A stretch of DNA of 64,000 bases from Oscheius dolichura (lineage: Eukaryota; Nematoda; Chromadorea; Rhabditida; Rhabditidae), in assembly GCA_932521035.1 (NCBI GenBank), contig OW051496.1:4464001-4528000 (forward strand), read 5' to 3'. The position numbers and the translations under genes were made by a program. Positions 49,595 to 64,000 of this stretch are shown piece by piece. Positions within the stretch are counted from its first letter, which is position 1. Every line of letters starts with the position of its first letter. Under the pieces are notes generated by a model. The model was given only the letters and a program-made list of their open reading frames with translations. It was not told the DNA's origin and did no database searches.

Positions 49595-51485
49595 ATGGCC
49601 AGACAAATGGAAGTAAGTCCCTCGCCCCGGTGCAGGATACAGGGCGTGACTGTCGCCAATCGGTCGTAACTGATAACTGAAATTCCAGCCTCGCCTATCT
49701 CGAGTGGGCTTCTCCCTCACAGGGCGACCCCGACCCTCCCGGCCCATGTACTACGTGCCCCCGCCGGACTACCGCGGCTATGTTCAGCCAACTGACCAGT
49801 CGACGACCTTTGTGGCCCCGGAAAATCTCATCCCCACTCCCGATTATGCCAGATACGAGCCACAGGTGCGGGGGACAATACGGATGACGCCATCCGGCTA
49901 ATTGGTTCAGATTGATTACGAGCTGCCGAGTGAAGATAGAACGAGCCAGGGAAGACCACGGCTGCCCAACGGAAAGAGCGAGCAGCCGGCGAGGGTTGGT
50001 TATCTCCTGTAAACAAGGGTCATCCGTGACTTTTAGACACAGCCGGCTGAAGAAGCGAAGAGTTCTGTCCAGCCGAGACTGGCCCAAATCAGAGAGGAAC
50101 CCCCCAAAGCCAACTACCCCGTAAGCCTTTGCCCCCTTCCACCGCTTTAATCCAAGGCGCCCTTGTCAATTTTGTCGCCGTTGTTGCGAAATCGACACTC
50201 CCAAATGCATGAGCCCGGGCTGATTTCACCATAACTGGTTATGACCGAGGAAATGAAGTTGTTCAGGTGACGGAAGACCATAGATTGAAGCCGCTGGTGG
50301 TGAATACCGGGCCTATTTACACAGAGCGATCGCAGATAAGGGAAACTCCCACGAAGAGGCTCCTTGTGAGTTTTTCTCTCTCTACCCCCGGGGGTGACAC
50401 AAAAAAGGGCCGACTCTCTCTCTCTCTCGTCCCCCTCAGCCGCCTCGACCGTTTTTCTCTTATCGTTCCGGCGGGTCTTTTCCCGCGGCTTTGGGGTTAT
50501 CTTGGCGATGGTTTTTCGACAACGGCGACCTTCGAGGCGAGAAGGAAATCCGGGCCGACAAAAACAAAGGTCGCCCGGGGAGGAAATGAGGCGAGAGAGA
50601 CGGCTCCCTGATGGATCGGGTCAAGGAGGGATCAGGTCCCCTCGTCCCCGTCTCCATTTCACAATGTTCCCCGGCGCCGGGCCTCCTCCGACCCAATTAC
50701 ACGAGGCCGTGGCTTGATGAGGCCGGCTGAAACAATGAGAGGGAAAATGCCCTCGGGATAGGGAATAATTAGATGAGAATGGGCCTGAAATACGAGTCGC
50801 CTCTGGACAAACAGAGATGGTTTCAGCTGGAACAGCCGTCGCCCTACGCGGTACACTCGTACCTGGAGGACAGGGACAAGCTCGAGACGGGCTCCTTCCT
50901 CAACGAGTCCACCCGCACCCACATCCGATCCATCGGTGTGCCTGTCCTCCCGCCGCTCGGCAGGGACTTCCCCGACTTCTCGGGCGGGCCCTCCCCGGCA
51001 CAGAACAAGGCCTTCCTCCGCCACTTGGAGAATCACCGGAAATTCGACACGATGAAGTCGCTGAAGAGCTGTAAGGACTGTCCCCTGTGCCAGATGATGA
51101 TGGGTACCGGCTGGCAGGAGGAGTGGGTCCAGTCTTTTCCGAGACTAATGCCCCCTTTTCAGAGTGGAAGAAAGGACGAGAGACCGACGGCCGGATGTGT
51201 GAGTAACGACCGGGGATAACAACGGCGCGCCTTTTCAGCAGGGATCTATTCAACGAGGCCGGCGAATCGGACTTCGACTGGGCCCTTACCAGGAAGTCCT
51301 ACTCGGCCCGGGCAGAAGGAGAGATCACTGTCGGATTCCGCGAGAAAGTGCGGGTATGTTCCGGGAAAAACAGTGTTTGGAGTCTTTTTTAGGTTCTGAA
51401 GACCGAGGATACACATCTACTGTGCAGAAAAACAGATGGATCCATGGGATGGCTTCCTATAAACGTTGTCCAACAGCATTATTGA
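49595..51485 (+). CDS. Unrecognised protein, Pro/Tyr-rich N-terminus
   Basis: Not recognised. About eight exons join from ATG 49595 (MARQME then PRLSRVGFSLTG) to about 340 residues. The N-terminal part is Pro/Tyr-rich (RPMYYVPPPDYRGYVQPTDQ, NLIPTPDYARYEPQ). A better conserved-looking middle follows a long intron of about 400 nt: GLKYESPLDKQRWFQLEQPS, PYAVHSYLEDRDKLETGSFL, IRSIGVPVLPPLGRDFPDFS and a CKDCPLCQM cysteine cluster. The end is EITVGFREKVRVLKTEDTHL and GSMGWLPINVVQQHY at TGA 51483-51485. No signal peptide, membrane helix or enzyme motif. The start has no acceptor close upstream, so an earlier exon is possible. Layout of short aromatic/proline motifs recalls microtubule-associated sperm proteins, but I would not assign it. 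Confidence 0.65.
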
Positions 51486-52320
51486 CCCTATCCAATAAAG
51501 ATTACAATTTTTATAACAGTTCTTCCAAACAAAACATCTGTTGTTCTTTTATATGAGCCATGACAGGCGTATTCTGAAAGCGTCATATTTCCATCCTTTG
51601 TGCCAAGGGATGCCAAAAAATTGAAAATTGCGCCAATGCAAATTTGAATGTTTTGCGTTTCGCGCTCAACCTTGTGTCCCGCGTCGCGGTTGCGCGCGAC
51701 GCTCAGTTCAAATGGCGCAGAGCCCGCCCCGTTCTTTCTCCGCTGGTCAATTCTCCTGGCCCAAAATTCCTTTTCACACTTCTACAGCCCAGATTCCAAC
51801 GAGTTCCTATTGATTATGTTACTGAAAAGTATTCAACAACAGGCCCATCGATTATTGCTTCTTTCGAATACTCCGATGCTCACCTCTAACAACAATATGT
51901 TATTTCGAAGAGCGAAAGCTGTATATTCGTTGCATTGGTGTTTCGCAAGCCGAACTGCGTGGAGCCGGCCGTTCGCGTTTGTACCGGGCAGTCCTTTTTC
52001 GCCGCTCAATAGTTCCCTATGAGTCAATAGCCTGTAAATAGGCGGAGGTATAATAGATTTTTATGAGCTATAAAAAAGCTCGTCGCTTCTCACTCCTTCA
52101 AAATTCTAAAAATCAATACCTTGCCAATTCTCTAGTCAATTTTTTTCTTTTTCGTTCGCATCGCTTTCACTTACTAGCTATTCGGCATTACATTTTCAAT
52201 CTTATCTTATAACACTACCCCTATTGATTTTCTCGAATCGTTTAGTTGTTTTGTTTTATTCATCTCTTTTGGTCTTTCGTCCTCCTCATTGAAGAGTTAA
52301 TTTACAGCAACCTACTCAAC
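51486..52320 (+). promoter_or_regulatory. Upstream region of beta-tubulin gene 1
   Basis: About 830 AT-rich bases without a gene. A TATA-like ATAAAAAAGC lies near 52071. An acceptor TTTACAG ends 13 nt before the ATG, so the mature 5' end is probably made by trans-splicing or a leader intron. Homology to the second tubulin copy starts immediately after this acceptor (ACCTACTCAAC). Confidence 0.45.
51494..51499 (+). terminator. Poly(A) signal AATAAA
   Basis: AATAAA 8 nt after the stop of the preceding gene. The GC-rich block ends here and AT-rich DNA begins. Confidence 0.6.
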
Positions 52321-53918
<1,598 letters not shown>

Positions 53919-54575
53919 TCGTAAGATACTTAATGTAAATTCTTTTGAGTAAAAATTCTGATGTATGCTTGTATTTGTAAGGGGGAAAGACCTCGGCGAC
54001 TTATACGGATGATCGGAAATATCGCTTTATCTTCTGCAGTACTCGTTGAACGTAACTAATAGATCCATGCTCTGTAAAGTCGATACTCAAAGGTATCACC
54101 GAGACGCTGCAAATCTACGAAATGTACAATAATCGAACCAGCTTTACGTCAATGCAGTTTTTGAGCACGTCTGATTGGCACCACTTCTTTATTTTGTGGT
54201 CCAGTTGAATTTACTGCATAACTTCTACATCTTGCTTTTGACAGACAGACCAGTTCATTCTATCCCGGTCGTTGGAGTTGTTCCATGCGATGGTCCAAAC
54301 GTGACGGTAAAACCATTATAGCACACCTACGTTGGATAAAAGCATTCCTTTTTTTTACCGCAAGAATTTTATGAATTTGCATAAGGAAGGACGTACTTGT
54401 CCAAAAATGACTACTATCCCACTAAAACTTTTAAGGCCATATCAAGTTCTCTGTAAATCTACTATGCGTGTAAACTAACAATTTATCGGCTATGCAACAA
54501 TTACGATGAATGCGAAAAATTCAATGTTACCGGGAGACGTATAAAGCCTTTATCTTCAATTACAGATCCGATTCT
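53919..54575. other. Intergenic with unresolved exon-like fragments
   Basis: This lies between the tubulin 1 stop and the UBXN1-like stop. On the minus strand, two pieces read like protein and join across a good intron: DHKIKKWCQSDVLKNCID and RLGDTFEYRLYRAWIY. A third piece upstream reads RHVWTIAWNNSNDRDRMNWS. Stops separate the third piece from the others and I could not build one frame. It may be a decayed or very small gene. Confidence 0.35.
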
Positions 54576-55876
54576 TTAACGCGTCATCACAATGCTAGCG
54601 CTTGGAGCAAGGCCTAGAGGAGTAATGTATTCAAAAGAAAGAAAAAAAAACCTAAAGCCTTCAGAGGGGCATCATAATCATCACTTGTAAACATTTTTCG
54701 TGGATAAGGCATGAACAGCTCAAAAGGTAAGCCATCAGAATGATTCATTCGCAACCAGACACGAACGGCAGCCAACTTAAAATATAGTGCTTTGCTCTAG
54801 TAAGGATTAGATGATGTACCGTAAATTTATTACATCTACTTGATGTGCAAAAAAGTAGTTTGATATCATGCACAAATATATTGATTTAAAAACCTACCGT
54901 CTCATTGGCGCTAAACTGATGCTTAACTGTCTGTCCGCTGATGAGGCGCACTTGAATACTTGCTTTATCGTAATCAACGATGGCAGAAGGAGCTGCAACG
55001 TGAAGTGGAGCAGCGGATTGAGGAATAGGCTGTCCGGTTTCACGTGCTTTTCTGGCTTCCTATATTATACAAATTACAAAATGTTGTAAAAAATGGTCAC
55101 CTTATCCAAACGGATCTGCTCCAAAACGCGATTTCTAGCTTCCATTTCTTCTTGTTTTTCACGGCGTCGCTCATCAACTATTGCTCTTAAAGCTATGATT
55201 GACAAGAAAAGAAGGAAAAAAACCTTAGCTCCATTTCCTTCTGCTTCTCGCGCGTTTCTAGCACTTTTTTCCCCTCCTCGCGACGTCGACGTTCTTTTTC
55301 AATAGCTTCCTGCTTCTCAGCTTCTTCCTTCTTAGCACGAGCTGCTTTAATTTTTTGACGAAGTTCTTCTGCCTTTTGCTTTTTTTCTTCGTCTGTTAAT
55401 GGTTTAATTTCCTATAAGGAGACACACCGGTTATTATGTTAAAGCAAGCAAACCTCTGTGCTTTCTGAAAAATCCTCATGTCCCGATTTAGTAGCGTGAA
55501 ACATTAGAGCATCCAGATCACGGAATAACTTATAGCAGCTAAATAATAGATAAGAATGATATAAAAGTATTTTCACTCACTCATTACATTTGTAGCTGTT
55601 CATATTGGCTATATTTATTGCTTCACCAGGTTGAGCGGCAGATTCAGAAGCTTGTGGAGCAGTTTCTCGCAGTGTTTCGGTAGAAGTTTCTACCTTCAGT
55701 GGGAGTTTTTCACCCTCATGAGCAATAAGCCATTCCATAGCCTAAACAAAAATATTAAATATAGAAGGAATAGGACAACTTACAGCTTCAACTCCAGCAC
55801 CTTTGGTTACTTCTACTGCATGTTCGGCCCGTTCTTTGGGGAATCCCATGCCCACCAATAAATCGATTGTAGCCAT
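54576..55876 (-). CDS. UBXN1: UBA/UBX protein, UBXN1 (SAKS1) homologue
   Basis: Adaptor that binds ubiquitin through an N-terminal UBA domain and the p97/CDC-48 ATPase through a C-terminal UBX domain. Exons join from ATG 55876. The UBA domain is IDLLVGMGFPKERAEHAVEV. Then come AMEWLIAHEGEKLPLKVE and an ECYKLFRDLDALMFHATKSG block that is C2H2-like in SAKS1. A long Arg/Glu-rich helix runs through KAARAKKEEAEKQEAIEKER and ERRREKQEEMEARNRVLEQI. The UBX domain is VRLISGQTVKHQFSANET, VRVWLRMNHSDGLPFELFMP, then PLKALGLAPSASIVM. The domain order and size match human UBXN1. The ATG is immediately after ATTTTCAG, a clear trans-splice acceptor. It lies between, and opposite to, the two beta-tubulin copies. 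Confidence 0.93.
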
Positions 55877-56348
55877 CTGAAAATAGCTAACTGTATTTGT
55901 ATAATGGGGTAGAAGCTCCTGCCGAAACACTAATGATGAAGTAAAAAAGCGATAAAATAGAATATTAGAAGAAAGAACGAATATATTCCATACAAAAACA
56001 TTTACACTTGAAGAAACCTCCATTGCACTACCCGTACAAAAGGAAGCAAACTTTACCACAGGATATGGCAAACACTCCTAGTTCACTTTCGTGTTCTGCC
56101 TAGCCTATAACTGAGCGGCTCTAAAATAGAAGAGCCGCAATCTATTTCGAACTGAGAAAACATCATTTGATCATTTGAAAGCCGCGCAATTTTTTACGCG
56201 TCCTTTTTTTAGTTTGGCATTTTTCTTCCGTTTGCTGCTCATTCTTGCTCTGCTTTGTATAACGTTGTTGTAGTCTATCTTTCGCAACTGTCGATTTTAC
56301 TTTTCTTTTTACCTGTACGGCTTTTTTTTTTGCAGGAACCTACTCAAC
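55877..56348 (+). promoter_or_regulatory. Divergent upstream region of UBXN1-like gene and beta-tubulin 2
   Basis: About 470 AT-rich bases serving both divergent genes. Before tubulin 2 is a polypyrimidine tract ending TTTTTTTTGCAG, 13 nt before the ATG. The 10 or so bases between acceptor and ATG are shared with tubulin 1, but the sequence upstream is not. Confidence 0.45.
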
Positions 56349-57947
<1,599 letters not shown>

Positions 57948-58159
57948 TACTAAATGAATGTGTAACTACTTGTGCTTTTCTTTGTAAATGAAACAGGCGG
58001 GGCAGTTGTTGATCTGTGTGGGTCGGGGTTGTTCCCAAGATGCTTGACCCGATGTGTACAGAAGGTTAGCAAAAATATTTTACTCTTATGGTATCTAACA
58101 ATGAAATCAAAGCACCAAAAGCAAATCCGGTATCATTAGCAGTGGCTTCTGCAATCATC

Positions 58160-60023
58160 CTAGGCGTAGTCGTTCGTGTCGCTGGCAGGAATTTCTTCGT
58201 ACATTTCTTCGTAAACCTCGTCCATATCTTCCTCCTGAAAACTTATTAGAGGCAAATCATAGAAATACCTGTTCGAATGAGAATTGAGGAAGGGTCGTCC
58301 TAATTTGCTGCTGAGATCTCAGCAACTGTACATTGCTGCTTTCTATATATTCCTTTGCAAAGTTGGTATCCAGCTGCTGTTGACTAATTGTTGGATATCG
58401 CTGGTGAGTTTGCACCTATAAAAATTGTAACGACGAGGCAATGAAGCTATCACCCTTGGGGGAGTAGCAGTGATTACAGGTCCATGTCCATTGGCAGTGT
58501 TTGGCTTCACAAGGTGGTACTTACTACCGGGAACAGTACGAGCAATAACTACGGGTGCACGAGAAGTCATAGTGGAGGCAGCGGCAGGACGATGCAAAAA
58601 CGGCTTTATCTCTTGCTCGGGTGGCGACACATTAAAATGAACTTCTTTTTCTAGATCGCGTTGTATCTGCACATGCCCTGCAATTTCTTTATGAAAAAGA
58701 ATAAAAGTGACAAAAACAATTAAAATTAAAATGCTACTCGGATTATTATTTTAATTTAATGTTTTTCAAGATTTCGTACCTTTCATGATCTGATCCACGA
58801 AATCTCTTAGTGATGGAGGTAAATTTTTCTTTATACTTTCGGACATCTCGGGAGTTATTTCGCCTCTTTCCAAACCATGCGCTAATCCCAGTCTTTTTAA
58901 TACTTCGACGTCATCGTGGATTTCAAAAGGCTGATCAAAATTAAACAAAAACTCTGATTTGTCATTAGCCACTTGACAATCAACAGTAGCTCTAAAAATG
59001 TAAGTGACATTGAAAGTATTTTTTAACCTTTTTTCTGTATTGATAATAACATAAGGAAGATAGAGAATGGAGTTGTCGCTTGGTCGACCTTCTTGTCTAA
59101 ATGGCTAATAGCAAGTTTCGTCGGGCTTATATACCTTTCTCGCTCTCTATTCTTCTCCACCAATGATTTATAAGCAACTAATTGAATGACTAATTCCTGC
59201 AGATTTTCGGTTTTTTCTCTAATCCTCTCCTCCCGTTTCTGCTTATCATCAGCAAGTCGTTTGAACTCCTGAGCCGTTGAGGTTGGCAATCCCACCCATA
59301 TGATGTCCTATGCAATGTAATAGCAAAGTAAACATGAAAAACTACTTTTTTGTTCTTTTGAATAATATTCATAGCCAAAAGGACGTTCAAAGCATCGTAA
59401 ACACGTCTACGAATATTCTTCATATCATATTGATGTTTTTCCTGAGTGATATATTATTAGGAAAAATTTAAATAATTCTAACGTCATTGATTTGAAACGT
59501 TGACTGTGAATCGAAGTATTCGTTAACTAATTCATCTGCCACCTAAAATACTAGATTGGCGATATTTTCGTAACCGACCTCATTATAGTTGGTACGCCCT
59601 TTCTCTTTAACCTTTTCGCATACTTTTGTCGAAAAATGACGAAGCCCTTTAGATTTATCCGCGCAACGTTTAACATCAGCGAAATCTAGATCATATCGAA
59701 GCTGAGTAGTAATAGTTGGAGATCTATAATATGTGAAAAAAAATCAGATCAAGTTATCTGTGGCAGTTACCGGACAAATCTTCGAAGACTTTGCTGAGGT
59801 TGGGCGACAATTTGGGATTGTGGAACAAAGCGCTGAGCGGGACTACGAGCCTGATTAATATTTTGGACGTATATCGGTCGACGCGTCTGTAAAGTCGGGT
59901 AAGAAGGTAAATGCAAAATTTAAGAAATACCTGACTGACAAAGGCTCGTTGAGCGCCATGCTCTGTGAGATAAGGAGCTCCGTTAGCCACAGAACGAACT
60001 GTATACGTCTTTGTCCCCTCCAT
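58160..60023 (-). CDS. TFDP: DP transcription factor (E2F dimerisation partner)
   Basis: Winged-helix partner of E2F that controls cell-cycle genes in the nucleus. From ATG 60023 ([20 protein letters not shown]) the exons give the DNA-binding domain [33 protein letters not shown] and [20 protein letters not shown], then [21 protein letters not shown] is the E2F/DP signature and the rest is DP-type. The coiled-coil dimerisation part follows ([40 protein letters not shown], then NRERE), then the DP-conserved region 2 segment [32 protein letters not shown]. The tail is acidic ([15 protein letters not shown]) and ends at TAG 58160-58162. The ATG is 10 nt after AACTTCAG. C. elegans has one such gene, dpl-1. 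Confidence 0.95.
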
Positions 60024-60850
60024 TATTTTTCACCTGAAGTTGAAAGTGTTCTACCTATATTAGGGGCAATGACAAGAATTTTTACGAAAACTACTAACAA
60101 AAAATAAACTATTGTTATAAGAAAGATGAACAATTCACTCAGTTTATTTTAGAAAGAGGAACAGTTATGAATATACTCCTAATAATATGTGTTGAATATT
60201 GTAGTAAAAGGATTTCTGATCACTTACCAGTGAAACTTTTTGACAGTAATAGCTCTGAAAAAAACGAAACGTTCAAGCAGTTCGCAAAAAGCGCCAAAAC
60301 ACACATTTCGCGTTAGAGCGCATCTCTCATAGAGGGCAGCTTTTTGCGAGATACTGTATGTATATTCTACCCTAATGGCGAGATCTCTGTTTGTCCGTCA
60401 GACCTGTCGTTTGTTCTAATCCGACGGTCAAAAGCAGGCAGTTAGAGAAGCAGAAAAGCTGACGGTCAAAATTTAATCCCAACGCCGGCCGAAGACATAC
60501 TAGTACTAATATAGTAAGTAATATTCAGAACTTTCAAAAAGATAAATAGAGGAAACTATAAGTATAGAATAGAATAGAAAAGAATATAAAGCCAAAAGCA
60601 GAGAAAAGAGAAATGAACAAATCTTTTGTACGCCTACTATTTTAGAAACAGGAAGATGAGACCGTATATTTGTTGAAATATCAAAGCCAAGACTTAGATA
60701 GACAGCTGATATGTAATAAAAACAATTTCATTAAAACAAGTTAACAATAAATATCAGTGATGAAAAAGTCGTGCAGAGTTTTCATTCCTTTGGGGCAGTC
60801 TTCTCCTTCGACCTATTGCATGCCATTTATAAAGTGGAGAAAAATAGATC
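60024..60850. other. AT-rich intergenic, nothing recognised
   Basis: About 830 bases between THUMPD1 and the DP start, on the same strand. A phrase TGACGGTCAAAA recurs with variation near 60420 and 60460. No gene seen. Confidence 0.5.
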
Positions 60851-61794
60851 TTACTCTTTAGGTCGCATGTTATTCTTTCGCTTCTGATAAAAGTTACGTA
60901 CAGCTCCGACCATCAACGTTTTTCTAACCAACTGCACAAATATGGTTATCTCAGGGTCTGAAGTAGATTGGTGAAAAGAAGCGAACTGCAAAGAATAAAA
61001 CTTACTGGTCAAATTAACCTTAGCGCTTGGCGCCATTATTGTCACAGCACTGTTGAGCATTTCCAATACTTCATTCTTCTTCAGGCTGTCATTGTTTCTT
61101 GCCTTGAATTCCATAGCGTATGTGGGATATGTGCCATCTTCTTTTTTAGAAACATGTCGCGATACACACTGAAAATAGCATGTTCGGATATGTGATCCTA
61201 CCGTAGATATGATTTCGGAAAGCTTTTTGAGGTCAAAGTCTGCTGTGTCTTCTACTGGAAGTACTCTTTGTAAAAACCGGCATCGAGGTGAACTTTGAGC
61301 CAATTCTACCATTTTTTCCGAGAGATCAACAACATCAGCGTCTATACTGTTCTATAAAGAAGACTCCTAACAGGATACAAACCTTTCACGGAAACAAACA
61401 AGCATTTCTTTACCCCAGTGGGCCGCTGACGGCAGCGGCGCACTTTAGTGTTCGGTATCTTAGCTTCCGTACAAGCTTTTTTGATAGAATCCGCAATGTC
61501 TTCTTCTTCACTTATGCTAGGACTCCGGTTACCTGAATCAACAAAGTGACATGTCAAGCTAGAAAAAAGTGTTTTACCTTCTCTTTTTGGTTCTCCTAAT
61601 ACTTCATCTATCAAATTATACGCCTCGATTAATGCCCGCTTCTCCTGCCCTTCGCAAGTGATGAACAGTCCGCTGATTCCACCTTCTACAGACTTTTGCT
61701 TTGTTCTAGACACAAATAAAATATAACGACAAATACATACCGGCTATTCCAACTGTGCTTTCTTTTCCGATCATTTATCTCCATTGTCTGAACC
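60851..61794 (-). CDS. THUMPD1: THUMP domain protein 1 (Tan1/THUMPD1 homologue)
   Basis: RNA-binding adaptor that helps the acetyltransferase NAT10/Kre33 make N4-acetylcytidine in tRNA-Ser and tRNA-Leu. From ATG 61794 (MEINDRKRKHSWNSR) the exons read SGLFITCEGQEKRALIEAYN, LIDEVLGEP, then an acidic insert SPSISEEEDIADSIKKACTE and KCLFVSVKG. The THUMP fold continues with SSPRCRFLQRVLPVEDTADF, TYAMEFKARNNDSLKKNEVL, PSAKVNLTSKFYSLQF and EITIFVQLVRKTLMVGAVRN, ending MRPKE. Human THUMPD1 has the same CEGQE/R start and RVLPVE block. The ATG is 3 nt after GGTTCAG. Length is about 265 residues, usual for animals. Confidence 0.93.
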
Positions 61795-62396
61795 ACTGCA
61801 CACATTTCCGTTGTTAGATGCAAAGATGCCAAATAGAGAAAAATGCTTTATTATTAGCGTTTATCAATCTGCAAACAGTAGATTTCTGATATATATTTAT
61901 TTACAGCGTTCTAAAGCTTAGAAGAATACACCTGTATGAGGGGTCGAGTTTACCCTTACAGCTGGGAATAGTTATAACTACACTAACGGTAAGAAAACAA
62001 TTTTGGAAAGTAACAAACGAAAAGGTGTAGTCTCTGCTCTGTGTACCAGTTAAATCCCTGGGAAACAATGAACAAAAAATAGGATAGATATCACATGACA
62101 ATTATCTACAAACAGGGAATAACCTAACCCACTTACTCGTTTTTAACGCACTGGGTGCTCATGACTATATCACTAAACAGAACATATATGGAAAAGATCA
62201 AAAGAAACCGGTATAAATAGGCAAAATGAAATAAAAGAAAGGATGGCTAATTTAGAGAGGGTGCAAAAAAAAGAAAGGAGCAAATGAAACAACAGTTGTC
62301 GCCAGTTGAATTTTTTCTAGTGACATTTTCAACTCAAAAATGAATAGGGAGGGAGATATGTTCAAAATGAAGCAGACATAATTTGAGATCTGGTTA
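61795..62396. other. AT-rich intergenic, nothing recognised
   Basis: About 600 bases; no gene or repeat seen. Confidence 0.5.
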
Positions 62397-64000
62397 TTAT
62401 GCACAGTTATCGTCTTCATACGGCGGTGGCGGATTGGTCGGATTCTTTTCCTGGAATTCGACAGCGCTTGTGCTTGTACTGTTGATGAGGAATTCGTCAT
62501 CGATCTCTGAACAACACATACAATTCAATAAACAGCGTTGCTGCCCACCTCCGTTATCACTATAACGTGACTTTTTCGGTTCAGCGGGTTCATTGGGCGT
62601 GTCGCTGTCCTCCTGTAGAAGTGTTCGTTTTTCGGCTATCATGGGAGTGTTCACCGAGCTGCGGGCCATTCCCAGTGTCAGGTCTAAGGGCTGTTCGACT
62701 CCGTCCATCTCGACATCCTGGTCCTAAACCACCACTCATAGGATGCCCCCAACTCTAAGACAAACACTGTTCTCATTGTCGCTCTCCATCTCGTCGATGT
62801 CGTCCATTATGCCGTCGTCGTCCTCGAACTCGCGGCACTTCACCATCAGCCGGATCTTGAGGTCCTTCTCGGTCGGGATGGGGGTGGCCTTCTTGAGGTA
62901 GTTGATGTTCTTCAGGGCCTTCTGAAAGTTGGGCAGTCTATATCGGAGGGGACAGCTCACTTCGGCCTCCTCGAGGACGTGCTTGTCTACCTCGCACATC
63001 CGGGCGTGGTACTTGAAGAACTCGTCGTCGATCTCCCTGATGGTCTCGGTCAACGCCGCCCCCGGCCAGTCCTCATCCTCGTGGCGGCCGAAGGCCTCGA
63101 GGGCGATGACCAACATGGTGAGCAGTCTCTTCTTGATCATCTCGTTCTTGATGAATGGCAGCTGTGCCATTCCGTGGCCGGGCGATCCCGGCGTAAAATG
63201 GTCGACTGGCATCTGATGCTCTAAAAGGGAGGATGTGACGGGCACGAGAGAACAGCCTACCCAGTAGGAACTTGAGTATCCTCCTCTCCTCGTGGATATT
63301 GTCTTTGCTGTTCATCAGCCCGTGGAAGAGAGTGTACAGATTACGGTAGTGGAAGTCGCTGTGGGGGGACTAAAGGGCGCATTTTAGGAGAGACAGCCGA
63401 CTCACGAAGAGGTACTTGAGGATGAGCATGACCGTCTTCCTCATGACGTTGAAGTTGTTCCAGCAGAGGTACTTCACCCCGTCGATGAGGTCCGTCGTCC
63501 CGTCGTGTTTACATATCTGGTGGATGACCACGTCCAGGAACCGTCTGTAACCCTCTGGTCTTATTTGTTTGATGGTCACGCCTACGCAACACGGTCCATA
63601 TTCGTCCCCCAGAGGAAGGGCATCAGTTCGCCTCCATCCAGGCAGTCGTCCAGGTGGATGACATTCTCCTCGTCCACGATGAGGTACGGATTGCATTGGA
63701 ACTGGAACCCGGAGGAGATGATGGACCTCTTCATGTTAGGGCGGAAGTCAACCAGACGAAAACAGGCCATGATCAACTGGAGGACGGACAACACGCCCAT
63801 GACATCCCAGTAGTGGTACAGGTCCATGTATTTGGTGGCCGCCGACAGGTAGCCACACCTCACGTAGTGGGGTAGCTAAAGAGAGGACTGTATCCTTTTC
63901 AAGACGACGGACTTACGAGAGCGACCTTACACAAGGAGTAGGCTTGGGTGAAGATCATGTCCAGCTCTTCGTTGTGCTCCTCTCGGAGGAGGACGGCCAG
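62397..64000 (-). CDS. C-terminal part of a large unrecognised protein (runs off window)
   Basis: The gene continues beyond the window end. About eight exons give the last 480 or so residues: EELDMIFTQAYSLCK, LPHYVRCGYLSAATKYMDLY, WDVMGVLSVLQLIMACFRLV, RPNMKRSIISSGFQ, YGPCCVGVTIKQIRPEGYRR, DLIDGVKYLCWNNFNVMRKT, HYRNLYTLFHGLMNSKDNIH, EERRILKFLL and EIDDEFFKYHARMCEVDKHV. The pattern of amphipathic helices suggests an ARM- or RIH-like helical-repeat scaffold; I could not place it in a family. The tail is acidic (EFEDDDGIMDDIDEMESDNE), then DGVEQPLDLTLGMARSS and a basic KKSRY patch, and ends at the stop 62397-62399. Exons above about 62.74 kb have GC-rich codons; the last exons are AT-richer. Confidence 0.75.

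Overview
This is a eukaryotic, almost certainly nematode, genomic window. The genes have many very short introns (mostly 29-60 nt) with GT..AG and a few apparent GC..AG borders. At least a dozen start codons sit 0-13 nt downstream of a polypyrimidine-AG acceptor with no obvious coding exon upstream, the layout expected of spliced-leader trans-splicing. The gene content fits too: two beta-tubulins with the nematode-type Phe200, a CHK/DUF1679-type kinase-like protein, and three UNC-93/MFSD11-like proteins. I cannot name the species. Exons were joined by hand from reading-frame continuity and splice motifs, so start codons and small exons are the least certain part.

Layout. 2.1-5.0 kb (+): a large polytopic membrane protein built of four 4-helix modules. 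5.7-11.3 kb (-, AT-rich): a truncated Rab32-like gene, a POU-homeodomain factor, a small secreted Cys-rich protein, a repeat-bearing disordered protein and SAYSD1. 12.7-23.5 kb (+, GC-rich): ENT nucleoside transporter, MRP-type ABCC transporter and CHK kinase-like protein. 23.6-40.1 kb (-): coiled-coil protein, DFR-like reductase, folylpolyglutamate synthase, two tandem Mpv17 paralogues, an unrecognised His/Asn-rich protein, a ZNF474-like C2HC zinc-finger protein and the first MFSD11-like transporter. 40.1-44.8 kb: long gene-free stretch. 44.8-48.8 kb (+): two more MFSD11-like genes. 48.8-49.4 kb (-): a small secreted protein whose coding end overlaps the MFSD11-like gene. 49.6-51.5 kb (+): unrecognised protein. 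52.3-57.9 kb: two near-identical beta-tubulin genes (+) flanking a UBXN1/SAKS1-like gene (-). 58.2-64.0 kb (-): DP (E2F partner), THUMPD1, and the 3' part of an unrecognised large gene that runs off the window.

The main large-scale signal is a mosaic of GC-rich and AT-rich blocks with edges near 5.3, 12.6, 29.8, 32.8, 51.5 and 62.7 kb. Two edges fall inside single genes (folylpolyglutamate synthase and the last gene), and one coincides with the truncated Rab gene. The genes are mostly unrelated housekeeping functions (transport, folate, mitochondria, cytoskeleton, tRNA modification, cell cycle); apart from the tandem paralogues I see no shared pathway.
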